NCBI GenBank assembly: GCA_037189585.1
Contig: JBBCJA010000032.1
Location: 35,541 to 99,540, forward strand
Direction: 5' to 3'
DNA from: JAEXNA01 sp037189585
GTDB taxonomy: Bacteria > Vulcanimicrobiota > Xenobia > Xenobiales > JADMJV01
DNA: 64,000 nucleotides
Below, one piece after another: positions 49,135 through 58,857 of the stretch; position 1 is the first letter of the stretch; each line of letters begins with the position of its first letter. The notes below the pieces were generated by a model. The model had not been told where the DNA came from, searched no databases, and saw only the letters and a program-made list of their open reading frames with translations. The translations under genes were made by a program, and so were the position numbers.

Positions 49135-51059
49135 GGACGGCCCCTGCGTAGAAAAAGCCAGCTTTCAAAAAATAGGATCATCAGGGCCAGGGCGGCTAGC
49201 GGCCTGCTGAAATCGCGATAGTGGCGCTGGGTTGCTCCCGAGGTCGGACCAGCGGTGCCTTCCGCGGCGGCGAAGGAACGGTCCGTGACGGTTTGGGGGA
49301 GAGCGCTCTCGGAGGGTGAAAAGATATTGACGGCGATCCAGGGCTTGGAGTCGTCGGAGGTTCGAGCTTGATAGAATCCGGATCGGGTCAGGCGGGGCAG
49401 TTGTCCATCGCTGGGGTCGGCTATGATCGACGGAGGCCCCTGGCGAGCGTTTCCAGAGCGAGGCTGAATTTCCAGAGGTCCGGCCCAGCTTCGGCCGGCC
49501 GGGCGTTGGTGGCGCTCCTCCGTGCTTAGAGAGCCGGGCAGAGCTTGAGCGGCTGGCCGAGCGTATTCTCGAAGAAAACGCCCTGTCAGGATAGGTAGCG
49601 CCGGCGATAGAGGAAGAGAGGAGTATCCCAAGGGGAAGCGCCAGGCCAGGGTCGGCTGGCCGGAATTCATGCCGGAAAGAGTCAAGGCCGGTCCGCTGTC
49701 GGTGCTCAGCAAAACCTGCTCGCCCGGCGCGCTGGGCCAGGCGGGATCACGTTGCACCCGCAGCCTTTCCCATTCCACCCCGGCGTCGGCGACCAGAGGT
49801 TGTCCCGGGGTGGCCCTCAGAACCTCCACCGGAGCGTCCTTGGCGGGGGCGGCCTCGGTGACCAGCATGCGCGTTCTTACCGTTGGCCGGCTGGGAGGGC
49901 GAAAGTCGCGTGAGCTCACGAGTAGATCGAGCGGGCGTTCGCCTGGTGACATCGTCAAGGCTTTCCAGTCCAAGACCTCCACATTAGGGTGAGCCATAAG
50001 GGCTCTCAAGAGAAATCCGGCCTGCAGTTCGGGAGTGATGGCCACGGACAAACGGTCACCTCCAAAAGGAGGCGAACAGACATAAGCGGTATCGTCGTTG
50101 ACAAATCCGTCGGCGACGGCGCCGGGAAGCGTTCTCAAGCTGGCCCGGAACAGTGTGGGCTGGTCGGTCGACAGTCGAGAGGCGGGAAAGGTCTGGCTCA
50201 CGGTCCGCCCCTCACCGGCGGGGAGAGTGACGACCTGCTCGAACACTGTGGCGTCCGGTTTGTCGGGACTGCTGAGGTCCATGGTCTCGATTCTCAAAAT
50301 TCGCTGTTCGGCGTTTCGGGAGAAGTTTTCCACTCGGGCGTAGAGGAGAGGCTTGGGGTTTCCCGCCTTGCTTTCGTTCTCGACCGAGAACGCGCTCAGC
50401 GCGACGTTGCCGGCTGGAGAAGACCCGCAGCGGCTGAACTGAAGTCCGGGAAGTTCCAATTCCTCCGGCAGATGGTCCCCGAAGAGCCAGACTGAAGCTT
50501 TTCGGTCGGTGATCAAGGTGGCTAGAAACGGACGTATGGATTCTAGCCGGTCAGGAACTTCACCGGCGCTGAGGGCATCGAGAGCGGAGCGGAGCTGAGC
50601 CTGGTCGCGGGTGAAGGGGACCAGGATTCTCGGCTCGCGATCGACGGCGATCAGCATGACCTCGGGAGAAGAGCTCAGGTTGGATAGCCCGAACAGCCCG
50701 TCGATAGCCTGCCGGGCTTTCGCTACCGCTTGCTCGAAGGCCCCACCGGCGTTCATGGAAGCGCTAGTGTCGATGACCAGAACGACCCGAGAGCCTGTCG
50801 GGAGCGCGCTTAACCACGAGGTGGCCGGTCGAGCTAGATAAAGAGACAGCAAAAGAAGAGCCAGCAACTGGAGCCAGAGAAGCGGATTGGAACGCAACTG
50901 CTTGGCGTACACGCCACCCTGACTTTCCGGCACCGCTTTCTTCCATAGAAAAAAGGTGGTGAGCAGACGGCGTTGGGGTTCGGGCCTGAAGAGATAAAAG
51001 GTTACCAACAGCGGTAGGCTCAGGAGCCACCAGAGGGACCAGGGGCTTAAAAAGCTCAC
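49131..51059 (-). CDS. BatA-type VWA membrane protein
   Basis: A 642-residue protein with an N-terminal BatA-like region (SPWSLWWLLSLPLLVTFYLFRPEPQ, second helix at 58-80), a VWA domain with MIDAS DTSASM, beta-sandwich modules and a final helix ALALMILFFESWLFL. The MIDAS binds Mg2+ and can contact substrate or assembly partners. GTG start 1 bp after the DUF58 stop. Works with the adjacent second VWA protein and MoxR in the current model of such operons. Confidence 0.85.
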   Translation of the reverse strand: MSFLSPWSLWWLLSLPLLVTFYLFRPEPQRRLLTTFFLWKKAVPESQGGVYAKQLRSNPLLWLQLLALLLLSLYLARPATSWLSALPTGSRVVLVIDTSASMNAGGAFEQAVAKARQAIDGLFGLSNLSSSPEVMLIAVDREPRILVPFTRDQAQLRSALDALSAGEVPDRLESIRPFLATLITDRKASVWLFGDHLPEELELPGLQFSRCGSSPAGNVALSAFSVENESKAGNPKPLLYARVENFSRNAEQRILRIETMDLSSPDKPDATVFEQVVTLPAGEGRTVSQTFPASRLSTDQPTLFRASLRTLPGAVADGFVNDDTAYVCSPPFGGDRLSVAITPELQAGFLLRALMAHPNVEVLDWKALTMSPGERPLDLLVSSRDFRPPSRPTVRTRMLVTEAAPAKDAPVEVLRATPGQPLVADAGVEWERLRVQRDPAWPSAPGEQVLLSTDSGPALTLSGMNSGQPTLAWRFPLGYSSLPLSPALPILTGRFLREYARPAAQALPGSLSTEERHQRPAGRSWAGPLEIQPRSGNARQGPPSIIADPSDGQLPRLTRSGFYQARTSDDSKPWIAVNIFSPSESALPQTVTDRSFAAAEGTAGPTSGATQRHYRDFSRPLAALALMILFFESWLFLRRGRP

Positions 51060-51060
51060 G

Positions 51061-51969
51061 TTAGACCAGAAGCCCCCCTTGTCGCAAGGTTTCCGAGAAT
51101 AGCGCGGTCAGGTCGGCGTCGGTTCGAGCTTGAAGATAGACCGCTCCGGCCGCTCGAGAGAAGTCAGCCAGTTGGTCGTTGTGGGCCGACAGCGCTTCTT
51201 GGAACTCGGCGAAGCTTCTCCGTCCCAGATCCAGACGAGCGGTGTCGGTCTCCGGGTTCGGGGTCTCGGGCTCGGGGTCGATCAGCTCCCATTCGCCCGG
51301 GGAAAGGATGTTTTCCGGCTCGACTTCTTCCGGCGAGAGAATCTGCAGTAGAGTCAAACGATGGCGCCGGTATCGCAGTTGGGATAGTCCGGAGAGACCG
51401 GCGCCATCGCGAAGAAAGTCCGACACCACAACCAGGTGTCCTCGAGCCTTGAGCCGACGAGCTGAATCGGTCAGAGTGGTGTCGAGGTCGGTCACTCCCG
51501 TGGGATGGCCTTGTTCGAGGAACTGGGAGACCCGGGCCAAGCCGCTGCGTCCGCGAAGTGGAGCCAGCCCTTCTTGTTCGGGATGGTTCCGCCGGGCCAA
51601 AAAACGAAGGGCGACGCGGTCTCCTTGTCCCAGGGCGACGGTGGCCAATCCCATCACCACTTGCTGAAGGTAGGGCCATTTCTCGAGCATCGAGGCGGAG
51701 CGGTCGATGAGAAACCAGATCGTCTCTTCCTGTTCCGGAACATAGAGTTTGGTGTAGAGCCGGTCAGTCCGACCGTAGACTTTCCAATCCAAAGCTCGGA
51801 GATCGTCTCCCGGTTGGTAGGGCCGATATTCAGAGAAGTCGAGCGATTGCCCCAACCCTTTGGATAGATGAGCTCCGGGACCAGAGGCGCGACGCTGGCG
51901 CAGTTTCTCCGGGGCGATTCGAAACCGCCGGAGAAGACTGACGAAGCGCGGGTCCAAGGCTATCTTCAC
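51061..51969 (-). CDS. DUF58 domain protein
   Basis: A 302-residue protein with the DUF58 hallmark SLDFSEYRPYQPGDDLRALDWKVYGRTDRLYTKLY, then a VWA-like fold with IDRSASML. DUF58 proteins occur together with MoxR ATPases and are thought to be chaperone clients or adaptors. I use the GTG at 51969, which has AAGGAG five bases upstream and a 4-bp GTGA overlap with the permease stop; an ATG at 52011 would add 14 residues overlapping the permease. Confidence 0.9.
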   Translation of the reverse strand: MKIALDPRFVSLLRRFRIAPEKLRQRRASGPGAHLSKGLGQSLDFSEYRPYQPGDDLRALDWKVYGRTDRLYTKLYVPEQEETIWFLIDRSASMLEKWPYLQQVVMGLATVALGQGDRVALRFLARRNHPEQEGLAPLRGRSGLARVSQFLEQGHPTGVTDLDTTLTDSARRLKARGHLVVVSDFLRDGAGLSGLSQLRYRRHRLTLLQILSPEEVEPENILSPGEWELIDPEPETPNPETDTARLDLGRRSFAEFQEALSAHNDQLADFSRAAGAVYLQARTDADLTALFSETLRQGGLLV

Positions 51970-53315
51970 GTCGCTCCTTGAGTTGCTTGGGGCTCGCGGC
52001 GACGTAGACACAATACCAGACCGACAACCAACATCCCCGCGTAGAAGACCAGCGGTAAAATGGCGGTCATCTGCCAGGAGTTGTCCAGGCCCGCGGTGAG
52101 AAACATCAAGGGGGAGAGGAAACAGGGGTGATACGGTTTATCCGCCCCGGACAAGCCGCCCAGGGCGAAAAACGGCGGAATAATGTTGAGAGTCAGCCAG
52201 ATTCCACCCAGGATAACGGGAAACTGGCCTGGCCGTTTCAGGGCCAGACCTCGCGCCAGGAGCCCACTTCCCAGTCCGGCCAGGAGGGTGTAAAAAGCTA
52301 TTTCGGTGGAGTTGGCATCGCTGGAGTAAACGACCGGAAGTAGGGTCCCGGCCCCCAGGATCACCATCCAGGTGAGAGGATTGCTCCATCGACTGTTAGC
52401 GTAGAGCCGGCGCTCCCTTTGCTTTTCCGGCAGCGAAGGATTGAGGAAGATCCCCATCAGGAGGTAGTGGGTGGGCGCCCAAAGCACCCAAATGGAGTTG
52501 TTGATGGTTCCCCAGAACTTCTCCGTGGATAAGGCGAGGAGCACGATGAGAATGTAGAAGCCGAGTCCTATTTTGAGAATCGTCTTGAGATGGGCCGCCC
52601 GCTCCTCAAGGTGATTGGCTGATTTCCAGAAGAAGAAGAGCAGAAGATAGGTCGCCATCAAGACGATGATCGCCAGAGCTTGCCAGGGGGCGTCACCGCC
52701 GTAGCGTAGAATTCCGATCAGCGGTCCGACAACGCCGGAAAGGACCAGCAGACTGAGGTAGGTCTGACCGGTGGCGTAGGCGGAGCGGGCTTCTCGAGCC
52801 GAGAGCATAAGGCCCAGCAAGCTGCAGAGGAGCCCGAAAGTCAGAAGAATGAGTTTGGCACCCAAGAAAGTCGTGAGCGACACACCTCCGAGAAAGAAGA
52901 CGATCGCTTCGAGCGGAATGGTGGAACATAGGGCCAGGACCAAGAAGCTCGCGCCAAATCCGAACTTACCGAAGATGAGCTCGGCCGGCGACAAGTGCGT
53001 GGTCATCAGCATCTCGAAACTCTGCCGCTCTCGTTCCCCCGAGATGGCTGAAGTTGTGAGGGCCGGGCTCAGCATGGCCAGCAGCACCAACTGAAGCCAG
53101 AAAAGCGTCTCGAACAGGTACTTCCCGGTCTCCGGTAGATCGCTGATGGAGCGATTTTCACTTAGCGCCGCGGCGCTAAAGACCGCTGCCACCAGGGCCA
53201 CGATCAAGACCCAGGCGCTGAGAGCGAAGAAGACCTTTTTCTCTCGAAAACCGATCCGCATCTCCTTGAGGAAGACGGGATTTTCGCTCCAACGTCGCAG
53301 TTTCTCGGCAATCAC
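51966..53315 (-). CDS. ABC transporter permease
   Basis: A 449-residue integral membrane protein with about twelve hydrophobic segments. The start PVFLKEMRIGFREKKVFFALSAWVLIVALV and the cytosolic SGERERQSFEMLMTTHLSPAELIFGK segment are typical of ABC-2-like permeases. It pairs with the ATPase whose gene ends at 53315. GTG start sharing one base with that gene's TAG. Substrate unknown. Confidence 0.85.
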   Translation of the reverse strand: MIAEKLRRWSENPVFLKEMRIGFREKKVFFALSAWVLIVALVAAVFSAAALSENRSISDLPETGKYLFETLFWLQLVLLAMLSPALTTSAISGERERQSFEMLMTTHLSPAELIFGKFGFGASFLVLALCSTIPLEAIVFFLGGVSLTTFLGAKLILLTFGLLCSLLGLMLSAREARSAYATGQTYLSLLVLSGVVGPLIGILRYGGDAPWQALAIIVLMATYLLLFFFWKSANHLEERAAHLKTILKIGLGFYILIVLLALSTEKFWGTINNSIWVLWAPTHYLLMGIFLNPSLPEKQRERRLYANSRWSNPLTWMVILGAGTLLPVVYSSDANSTEIAFYTLLAGLGSGLLARGLALKRPGQFPVILGGIWLTLNIIPPFFALGGLSGADKPYHPCFLSPLMFLTAGLDNSWQMTAILPLVFYAGMLVVGLVLCLRRREPQATQGAT

Positions 53316-54250
53316 TAGCGCACCTCGCCTTTGGTGACTCGAAGGAAGAGATCCTCGAGATCGGTTTTGGCTTCCTCAAAGCCGACCAGCCCATATTCGG
53401 TACTGGCTAGAACCGCGGCGAGCTCGGCTAAGGCGTCGAGCTCCCCCGAGAAACCAAATTTGATCTTGCACGGTGAGCCGTCCACGTGATCGAGCCCCTG
53501 AACACCGGGTTGGCTTTCCAGCCAGCCGGCGGCATGACTGCCGTTGCGCAACAGGCGGATGGTGATTCGCCGTTCGCTTTGCAAGGTTCCCATGATGTCC
53601 TCGACCTTGCCCGCGGCCAGCAGTTTACCGGCCTCGAGAATGCCGACTCGGTTACAGAAATCGGAAAGCTCCGGCAATATGTGGGAGCTGATCATGATGG
53701 TCTTACCCATTCGAGTCAGCTCTTTGAGCAGCTCTCTCATCTCGATGCGGGCGCGGGGGTCCAGGCCTGATGCGGGCTCGTCGAGGATCAGGACCTGCGG
53801 ATCGTGGAGGAGGGTCTTGGCCAGACACAGGCGTTGGCGCATTCCGGTGGAGAGCGCTTCCACGAAGAAGTCTTTCTTCTGGCCGAGGTCGGTCAGCTCC
53901 AAAACATCGTCGATCAGCTTGGGTCGACTGGCCTTGGGAAGTCGGAAGGCGCCGGCGAAAAAGTCCAGATACTCCCACACTTTGATCCCGTCGTAAACTC
54001 CGAACTTGTCCGGCATGTAGCCCAAGACTCGACGAATCTCGTCGGGCTCCTCGGTCACGGAAAAGCCAGCCACCGACGCGCTTCCGGAGGTCGGGTCGAG
54101 CAAGGTGGAAAGAATACGTATCGTGGTGGTTTTTCCGGCTCCGTTCGGACCGATGAAGCCGAAAGTATCGCCCCGGTCGATCTCTAGAGAGAGATTCTCC
54201 AGGGCATGAAACGAGCCGTAGCTTTTGCAGAGGTCCCGACAGATGATCAC
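53315..54250 (-). CDS. ABC transporter ATP-binding protein
   Basis: A 311-residue ATPase with Walker A GPNGAGKTT, Q-loop YMPDKFGVYD, signature LSTGMRQRLCLAKTL (Thr instead of the first Gly of LSGG) and Walker B VLILDEPASGLDP. The C-terminal 80 residues form the usual ABC-2 extension. GTG start with GTGA overlap with the upstream exported protein gene. Forms an exporter with the 449-aa permease. Confidence 0.92.
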   Translation of the reverse strand: MIICRDLCKSYGSFHALENLSLEIDRGDTFGFIGPNGAGKTTTIRILSTLLDPTSGSASVAGFSVTEEPDEIRRVLGYMPDKFGVYDGIKVWEYLDFFAGAFRLPKASRPKLIDDVLELTDLGQKKDFFVEALSTGMRQRLCLAKTLLHDPQVLILDEPASGLDPRARIEMRELLKELTRMGKTIMISSHILPELSDFCNRVGILEAGKLLAAGKVEDIMGTLQSERRITIRLLRNGSHAAGWLESQPGVQGLDHVDGSPCKIKFGFSGELDALAELAAVLASTEYGLVGFEEAKTDLEDLFLRVTKGEVR

Positions 54251-56157
54251 GATTCCAACTCCACGATGACCAGGTATTCCGATTTGTGGGTCGTGTCATC
54301 TTCGATCTTGATCGGGACCTGAAGTTTGTCGGTCCAAAAAATTAGATAAACAGGATCTTCTTTGAAACTCTGAGCCGCTCCGTTGCTGAGCGCCACCAGT
54401 AGCTCGTGACGGCCCGGATGTTCCTTGGCTTGGCTGGAGATGGGGCTGAAGACGTTGTAGGTGGAGTTGGAAGTCAAGGCCAGGTGATGGGTCTGTGACC
54501 CACTCGCGAGGGTGAAAGGCGGGCTAATGCCTTGGGAGCGATGGTACAAGATGGCTTCTCCGGTCGAACTCTCCATCGAGGAGTTGACGGTCAACACCGC
54601 GTCTTCCCACTTTCCATTGATGGGGCCCGGCAACTTGAGTAGAGATTCTGTTCCTAGAGTGTAGATGTCCCAGGTGGAAAGCCTGAGCGACCCTTGCAAG
54701 CCGCCGTCCGGTAGTGGACTGTAGAGGCCGAAGGCTTTGTCTCCGTACGAGTAGGTCCCGGAATGACAGATCGCCGTGGGTTCGCAGTCCAACCGGTATT
54801 CTCGTGCCGAAGGGGAGAAAAAGAGGGCTTCCGAGGTCGCGTGACCTAGCGGTTTACCGCTTTCGACTCGCACCACCCCCAGTTCGCGCAGCAGCGGTTG
54901 GGAGGAGCGATTGGCCAGGTTGAGGAGGTAGGCTCCCCCCGCGAAAGCCAGCGCGATAGCCGGAACGGTCACGAAGGACCAGAGCATCTTGTCCCTTCGA
55001 CGTAGTATTCCCAGATTGAGCGGTCCCACGATCAGGGCGTAGGTTAGGAGGTAGAGCGCCAACCAACCCGCCCGCGCCCGTGGCAGTTCAGGAATGTCTC
55101 GAAGTGTGTTGGAGGCTGGTCCGGCATTTCCGTAGCTACTGTAGTTTGGATTGTAGCTGTTGTAGTTGCCGGGAGCGTTAGGGTCGGGCGTGGATGGGAG
55201 AACCTGGCGCCAGAGATTCTCGGCTTGCTCGGCCGAGAGTGGAGCGAGCTGCTTGAGCGGGGCTGTCACCAGAAAGATCTGTCCATCCAACGCGGGTCGG
55301 CCGACCAGAAGCGGCTTGCCTTGATGGGTGGCCAGGGTTTGAGCTCCCGGAGCCAGAGGTCCCACGAGCAGGTTGAGCCCGCCCTCGGTAACCACCTCGT
55401 TCGGCTTCAATGGAAGGTAGGGTTCGAAAGGGGTGCCTTGATATTCCGCCGGGGCTCCGTCGCTGACCAGAACCAGGCGTCCGCCCCGACAACACCATGC
55501 CATCAGGGCCTGCTTTTGCCGTTGTGATAACGACAAAGCGGGAAGGTCGTAGACGATGATGGTGTCGAGAGAGGCCAGAGGCGCCCAGCTCTCGGGAAAA
55601 AGCTCCGGCTCGAGATTGGAAAGGTTAGCTAGAGTGGTCCATGGGGTCTTGGGTGGAGTGGTAGGCTGTCCAGTATTACTAGCCTGTGCGGCGGCGTTGA
55701 GCGCGTTGACGTCGACTTCGAGCTTGAGCGAGCGTAGATAGTCGAACTTTTCCTCGGTCGGAGATAGTAGCGCGGCGATAGTGGTGCGCGAATTTGTCTG
55801 CAGGTCGAGCGAGTAAGACTGACCATTAATATCGAAATTGTACAGTTGAGCCACGGTGTGCCGTGGGAAAAACAAGGGAAACCGGCGTTTGTCTCCAGGT
55901 TTGAGACGGGCGTTGGCAAGTTCGGTCGGGACGGGCATTTCCAGCGACCACTTGATGGAAAACGTTTTGCTCTTCGCCGTCGTGTTGGACAGCTCCACGA
56001 TCAGCGGGACCACGGTGTCGTTCCTGTAGATCTTGCCGATCGGATAGAGAAAGCGTACCGATGGATCGGGGGTGGGTCCCTTCTGAGCCCAACACCAGCC
56101 GGTCAAGAGCCCGAGCAGACAGATTATTTCTAGACAGGTCCTAAGCGCCGGCTTCAA
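54247..56157 (-). CDS. Exported membrane protein with GATase-like domain, 636 aa
   Basis: A 636-residue protein with a signal peptide or first helix (residues 8-24), an Ig-like domain, a GATase-like domain (LDTIIVYDLPALSLSQRQKQALMAWCCRGGRLVLVSDG), two membrane helices (about 365-385 and 392-415) and a further extracytoplasmic domain. It resembles the large exported partner often placed between MoxR and ABC genes. TTG start at 56157, overlapping moxR by 17 bp, supported by AAGGAGG six bases upstream. Confidence 0.75.
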   Translation of the reverse strand: MKPALRTCLEIICLLGLLTGWCWAQKGPTPDPSVRFLYPIGKIYRNDTVVPLIVELSNTTAKSKTFSIKWSLEMPVPTELANARLKPGDKRRFPLFFPRHTVAQLYNFDINGQSYSLDLQTNSRTTIAALLSPTEEKFDYLRSLKLEVDVNALNAAAQASNTGQPTTPPKTPWTTLANLSNLEPELFPESWAPLASLDTIIVYDLPALSLSQRQKQALMAWCCRGGRLVLVSDGAPAEYQGTPFEPYLPLKPNEVVTEGGLNLLVGPLAPGAQTLATHQGKPLLVGRPALDGQIFLVTAPLKQLAPLSAEQAENLWRQVLPSTPDPNAPGNYNSYNPNYSSYGNAGPASNTLRDIPELPRARAGWLALYLLTYALIVGPLNLGILRRRDKMLWSFVTVPAIALAFAGGAYLLNLANRSSQPLLRELGVVRVESGKPLGHATSEALFFSPSAREYRLDCEPTAICHSGTYSYGDKAFGLYSPLPDGGLQGSLRLSTWDIYTLGTESLLKLPGPINGKWEDAVLTVNSSMESSTGEAILYHRSQGISPPFTLASGSQTHHLALTSNSTYNVFSPISSQAKEHPGRHELLVALSNGAAQSFKEDPVYLIFWTDKLQVPIKIEDDTTHKSEYLVIVELES

Positions 56158-57118
56158 AGGGAACCTCCTTTAAAATCGTGGAGACGACCTCGTCAGCGGT
56201 GATCCCCTCGGTTTCACCTTCGAACGAAAGGTGAATTCTGTGCCGGAAAACGGGGGCGGCCAGAGCTTCTAGATCGTCCTTGGCCAGATTGTCGCGGCCT
56301 AAGGTCAGAGCCCGCGCCTTCCCTAACTTGATCAAGGCTTGAGCACCGCGGGGGCTGGAGCCGTATCGAATGAACCGCCGTAGCGTCGGGGGACAGAGTT
56401 CGCTGTCGGGATGGGTGGCGGCGACCAGCTTGGCCACGTGGTCCAACAGGGGATCGGCCACCAGGATACCCGCGGCCTGCCGCTGCAAGTCCAAAAGCGT
56501 CGCCGCGTCGAGGACCGCCCGAGGCTGAGCCAGAGACAGGCCGGTCGTGCGTTTGAGCACTTCGGCGAGCTCGCTGACCGAGGGACGGCCGACCGCCAGC
56601 TTCATCAGGAAGCGATCGGTCTGAGCCTCGGGTAGTGGATAGGTGCCTTCCATCTCGATGGGGTTTTGAGTGGCCAGCACGAAGAACGGCTTGGGAAGAG
56701 AGTGAGCCACACCGCCCACGGTGACTTGAAACTCTTGCATGGCCTCCAGAAGAGCCGACTGTGTCTTGGGCGTCGCCCGGTTGATCTCGTCGGCTAGAAC
56801 TAAAGAGCTGAAGATCGGCCCCGAGCGGAAGTTGAATTCTCGACCGGATTCGGTCTCCTCTAAGATGATGCTGCCGGTGATGTCGGCCGGCATCAGGTCG
56901 GGAGTGAACTGAACTCGGGAAAACTCTAGTCCGGTCGCCTCGCCCAGGGCTTTCACCAGCACGGTCTTCCCCAGACCCGGCACACCCTCGAGCAGAACGT
57001 GACCTCCGGCCAGGAGGGCCAGGATCACTTCATCGAGCAGCTGGGATTGTCCCACGATGACCCTTTGAAGCTCCTGACGAAGTGACCGCAGGGCGGAAAT
57101 GTCGGCGGTTTGTGTCAT
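56141..57118 (-). CDS. MoxR-family AAA+ ATPase
   Basis: A 325-residue MoxR protein: Walker A EGVPGLGKTVLVKAL, the insert PDLMPADITGS, Walker B LVLADEINRATPKTQSALLEAMQE and sensor 1 FVLATQNPIEMEGTYPLPEAQTDRF. MoxR proteins act as chaperones that load cofactors or assemble partners, usually together with DUF58 and VWA proteins, all present downstream here. ATG with TGGAG upstream. Confidence 0.95.
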   Translation of the reverse strand: MTQTADISALRSLRQELQRVIVGQSQLLDEVILALLAGGHVLLEGVPGLGKTVLVKALGEATGLEFSRVQFTPDLMPADITGSIILEETESGREFNFRSGPIFSSLVLADEINRATPKTQSALLEAMQEFQVTVGGVAHSLPKPFFVLATQNPIEMEGTYPLPEAQTDRFLMKLAVGRPSVSELAEVLKRTTGLSLAQPRAVLDAATLLDLQRQAAGILVADPLLDHVAKLVAATHPDSELCPPTLRRFIRYGSSPRGAQALIKLGKARALTLGRDNLAKDDLEALAAPVFRHRIHLSFEGETEGITADEVVSTILKEVPFEAGA

Positions 57119-57130
57119 GGCAAGCTCCAG

Positions 57131-58696
57131 CTATCTGTCCAATGTCTCGAAGTATTGGCGTACTTCGTCACGGTGGGCGGCTGGGATCTCCTCTCGCAAG
57201 ATGGCGTTTTCGGCATTCTCCTGATATCGCAACAGGGCGTCTCCGCTCTCGGAGTTGGCGGGTTCGGTGACCAAGCCTCGTCCCTCCTTTGGAGAGAGTT
57301 GGCGGGGTCCCTGGCTGTCGAGCTCTCCCTTAACCCTGGTTTGTGAGGTCTCTTCCTTGGAGCGGACCGGAGCGTGCAGATTCTTGAACTCCTCCACCCG
57401 GTCGGAGGTCCTTTGGGACTCCCGGCGAGAGCGTAGTCCCATCGCGGTCTGGCCGCTCTCCTCTTCCTCGGTGGTGCCTTTGCCGTAGTCGCCGGGTCCG
57501 AGACCCGTTCCGTTCCCTCCGGGGTTTTGACCCGCCTGCCCAGGATGTTGATCCCCTCGACCTTCGTCAAAGTCCTGACCGTCCTGCTGGTCGCCTTTCC
57601 CCTCGTCGAAATCCTGGCCTTCATCCGGCTCGGATTGGCCTTCACCGCCGTTGTCGGCCTTCTCTTGTCCACTGGAGGCCATCTCTTTAAGGTCTCGCGC
57701 GGCTTGACCCGCCTCGCGCTGGAGTTGCTCTAGCTGCTGGGAGGCCCCTTGTTGATCGCCTTTGCTCCAGTCTGACTGGGCTTTCTCGAGGGCGTCTTTT
57801 TGTCCCGGTTCTTCAAGCAGCTTTTTGAGCTCCGAGAGCGCCTTCTTGTCCTGCTCGGAAAGCTCTTCTCCCTGACGAGCGCGTTGAGCCAGAGTTTCTA
57901 ACAGCTCACGAGCGGAGTCTTGCCCGTTGGCTAAGGATTTGAGGGCATCGGCTGTCTGTTGAAGCTCGCGTCGAACCGCCTCGAGAGCTTTGGCGTCGGT
58001 TTGAGGTTGGCTCTCTTGCTGCTCGAGCTGGCGGAGCAGCTCCTTGAGCTTGGCTTCCGGCTGTTCGAGTCTTCGGGTATCCTGGAGTTCTTGAGCGAGC
58101 TGTTCGGCTAGCCGGTCGACCTGTCCGGGGCCCATCCAAACCGCGGCCGAGTCGGGAAGGCCCACGTGAGGGGGGAGATTGAGAAGCAGCAGAAGCGGTA
58201 GCCCCAGAGTGGCCAGCAGGCCGAAGAGCTTCTTTTCGACACGTTCGAGTCGCTTGAGGTCGGCGCGCAACCGCGCTTCGTCGTCGAGCTCGGCGGCCGC
58301 GCGGGCCAACACCCGTTCGCTGACCACGGTACGAGGTTTTTCGCTCAGAATCCAATCCACAGCCGTCAAGAGGCACTCCTGGGTGTCGCGCATCCTATCG
58401 ACTCGGTGGGCCGTTTCTCGCGCCGATGGCGTGCTCAACCATCGGCTGGCGAAACCTCCCAGCCCTAGTAGTAGAGGCAGCCAGAGAAGTTCCGCGGGTC
58501 GCCCGGCGGTGGCCGCCCACTGCCAGGGGCCGGGGAGACGGTCCCAGTTCCACAAGATGATCAGTCCAAGGGCGGCTAAAATAGAGCCCGCGGCGAACCA
58601 GCGCAGACCGCTGGCGACCCCGCGCACGAAGCGGAGGCGGCGCTGAGCCAGGAAAAGCCGGGTTAAGATTCTTTTCTCGGGGCTACCTTGCGACAT
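57131..58696 (-). CDS. DUF4175-like membrane-anchored coiled-coil protein
   Basis: A 521-residue protein. Three hydrophobic segments (about 28-48, 68-88 and 155-175) precede a long coiled coil (residues 190-345) rich in Gln, Glu, Leu and Lys, then Gly/Asp/Gln-rich low complexity with DFDEGKGDQ-like repeats, and a conserved-looking C-terminal helix (REEIPAAHRDEVRQYFETL). This layout occurs in DUF4175-type proteins beside MoxR in several phyla. First gene of the envelope operon. Periplasmic tether role is inferred. Confidence 0.75.
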   Translation of the reverse strand: MSQGSPEKRILTRLFLAQRRLRFVRGVASGLRWFAAGSILAALGLIILWNWDRLPGPWQWAATAGRPAELLWLPLLLGLGGFASRWLSTPSARETAHRVDRMRDTQECLLTAVDWILSEKPRTVVSERVLARAAAELDDEARLRADLKRLERVEKKLFGLLATLGLPLLLLLNLPPHVGLPDSAAVWMGPGQVDRLAEQLAQELQDTRRLEQPEAKLKELLRQLEQQESQPQTDAKALEAVRRELQQTADALKSLANGQDSARELLETLAQRARQGEELSEQDKKALSELKKLLEEPGQKDALEKAQSDWSKGDQQGASQQLEQLQREAGQAARDLKEMASSGQEKADNGGEGQSEPDEGQDFDEGKGDQQDGQDFDEGRGDQHPGQAGQNPGGNGTGLGPGDYGKGTTEEEESGQTAMGLRSRRESQRTSDRVEEFKNLHAPVRSKEETSQTRVKGELDSQGPRQLSPKEGRGLVTEPANSESGDALLRYQENAENAILREEIPAAHRDEVRQYFETLDR

Positions 58697-58779
58697 TCTT
58701 GCTCACGACGACCGTAGTTCGATTAGCGGTCAGTTCGCCCTTGTCGTTGGAAGCCCGATAATCTTCCTTGAGGGGAAAT

Positions 58780-58810
58780 AAAAAGGGGAGCCCCCGGGGT
58801 CCGAGGGCTC
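58780..58810 (-). terminator. Rho-independent terminator after the rsuA-like gene
   Basis: Read on the minus strand: GAGCCC, an 11-base loop region, GGGCTC, then CCCC and TTTTTATTT. It lies 48 bp past the stop of the pseudouridine synthase gene and ends the two-gene rsuA/rsmC-type transcript. Confidence 0.8.
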
Positions 58811-58857
58811 GAGCGGGAGGTATGGGGAGGGAGGGGCGACCTCCAGCTCGTTTCCCT

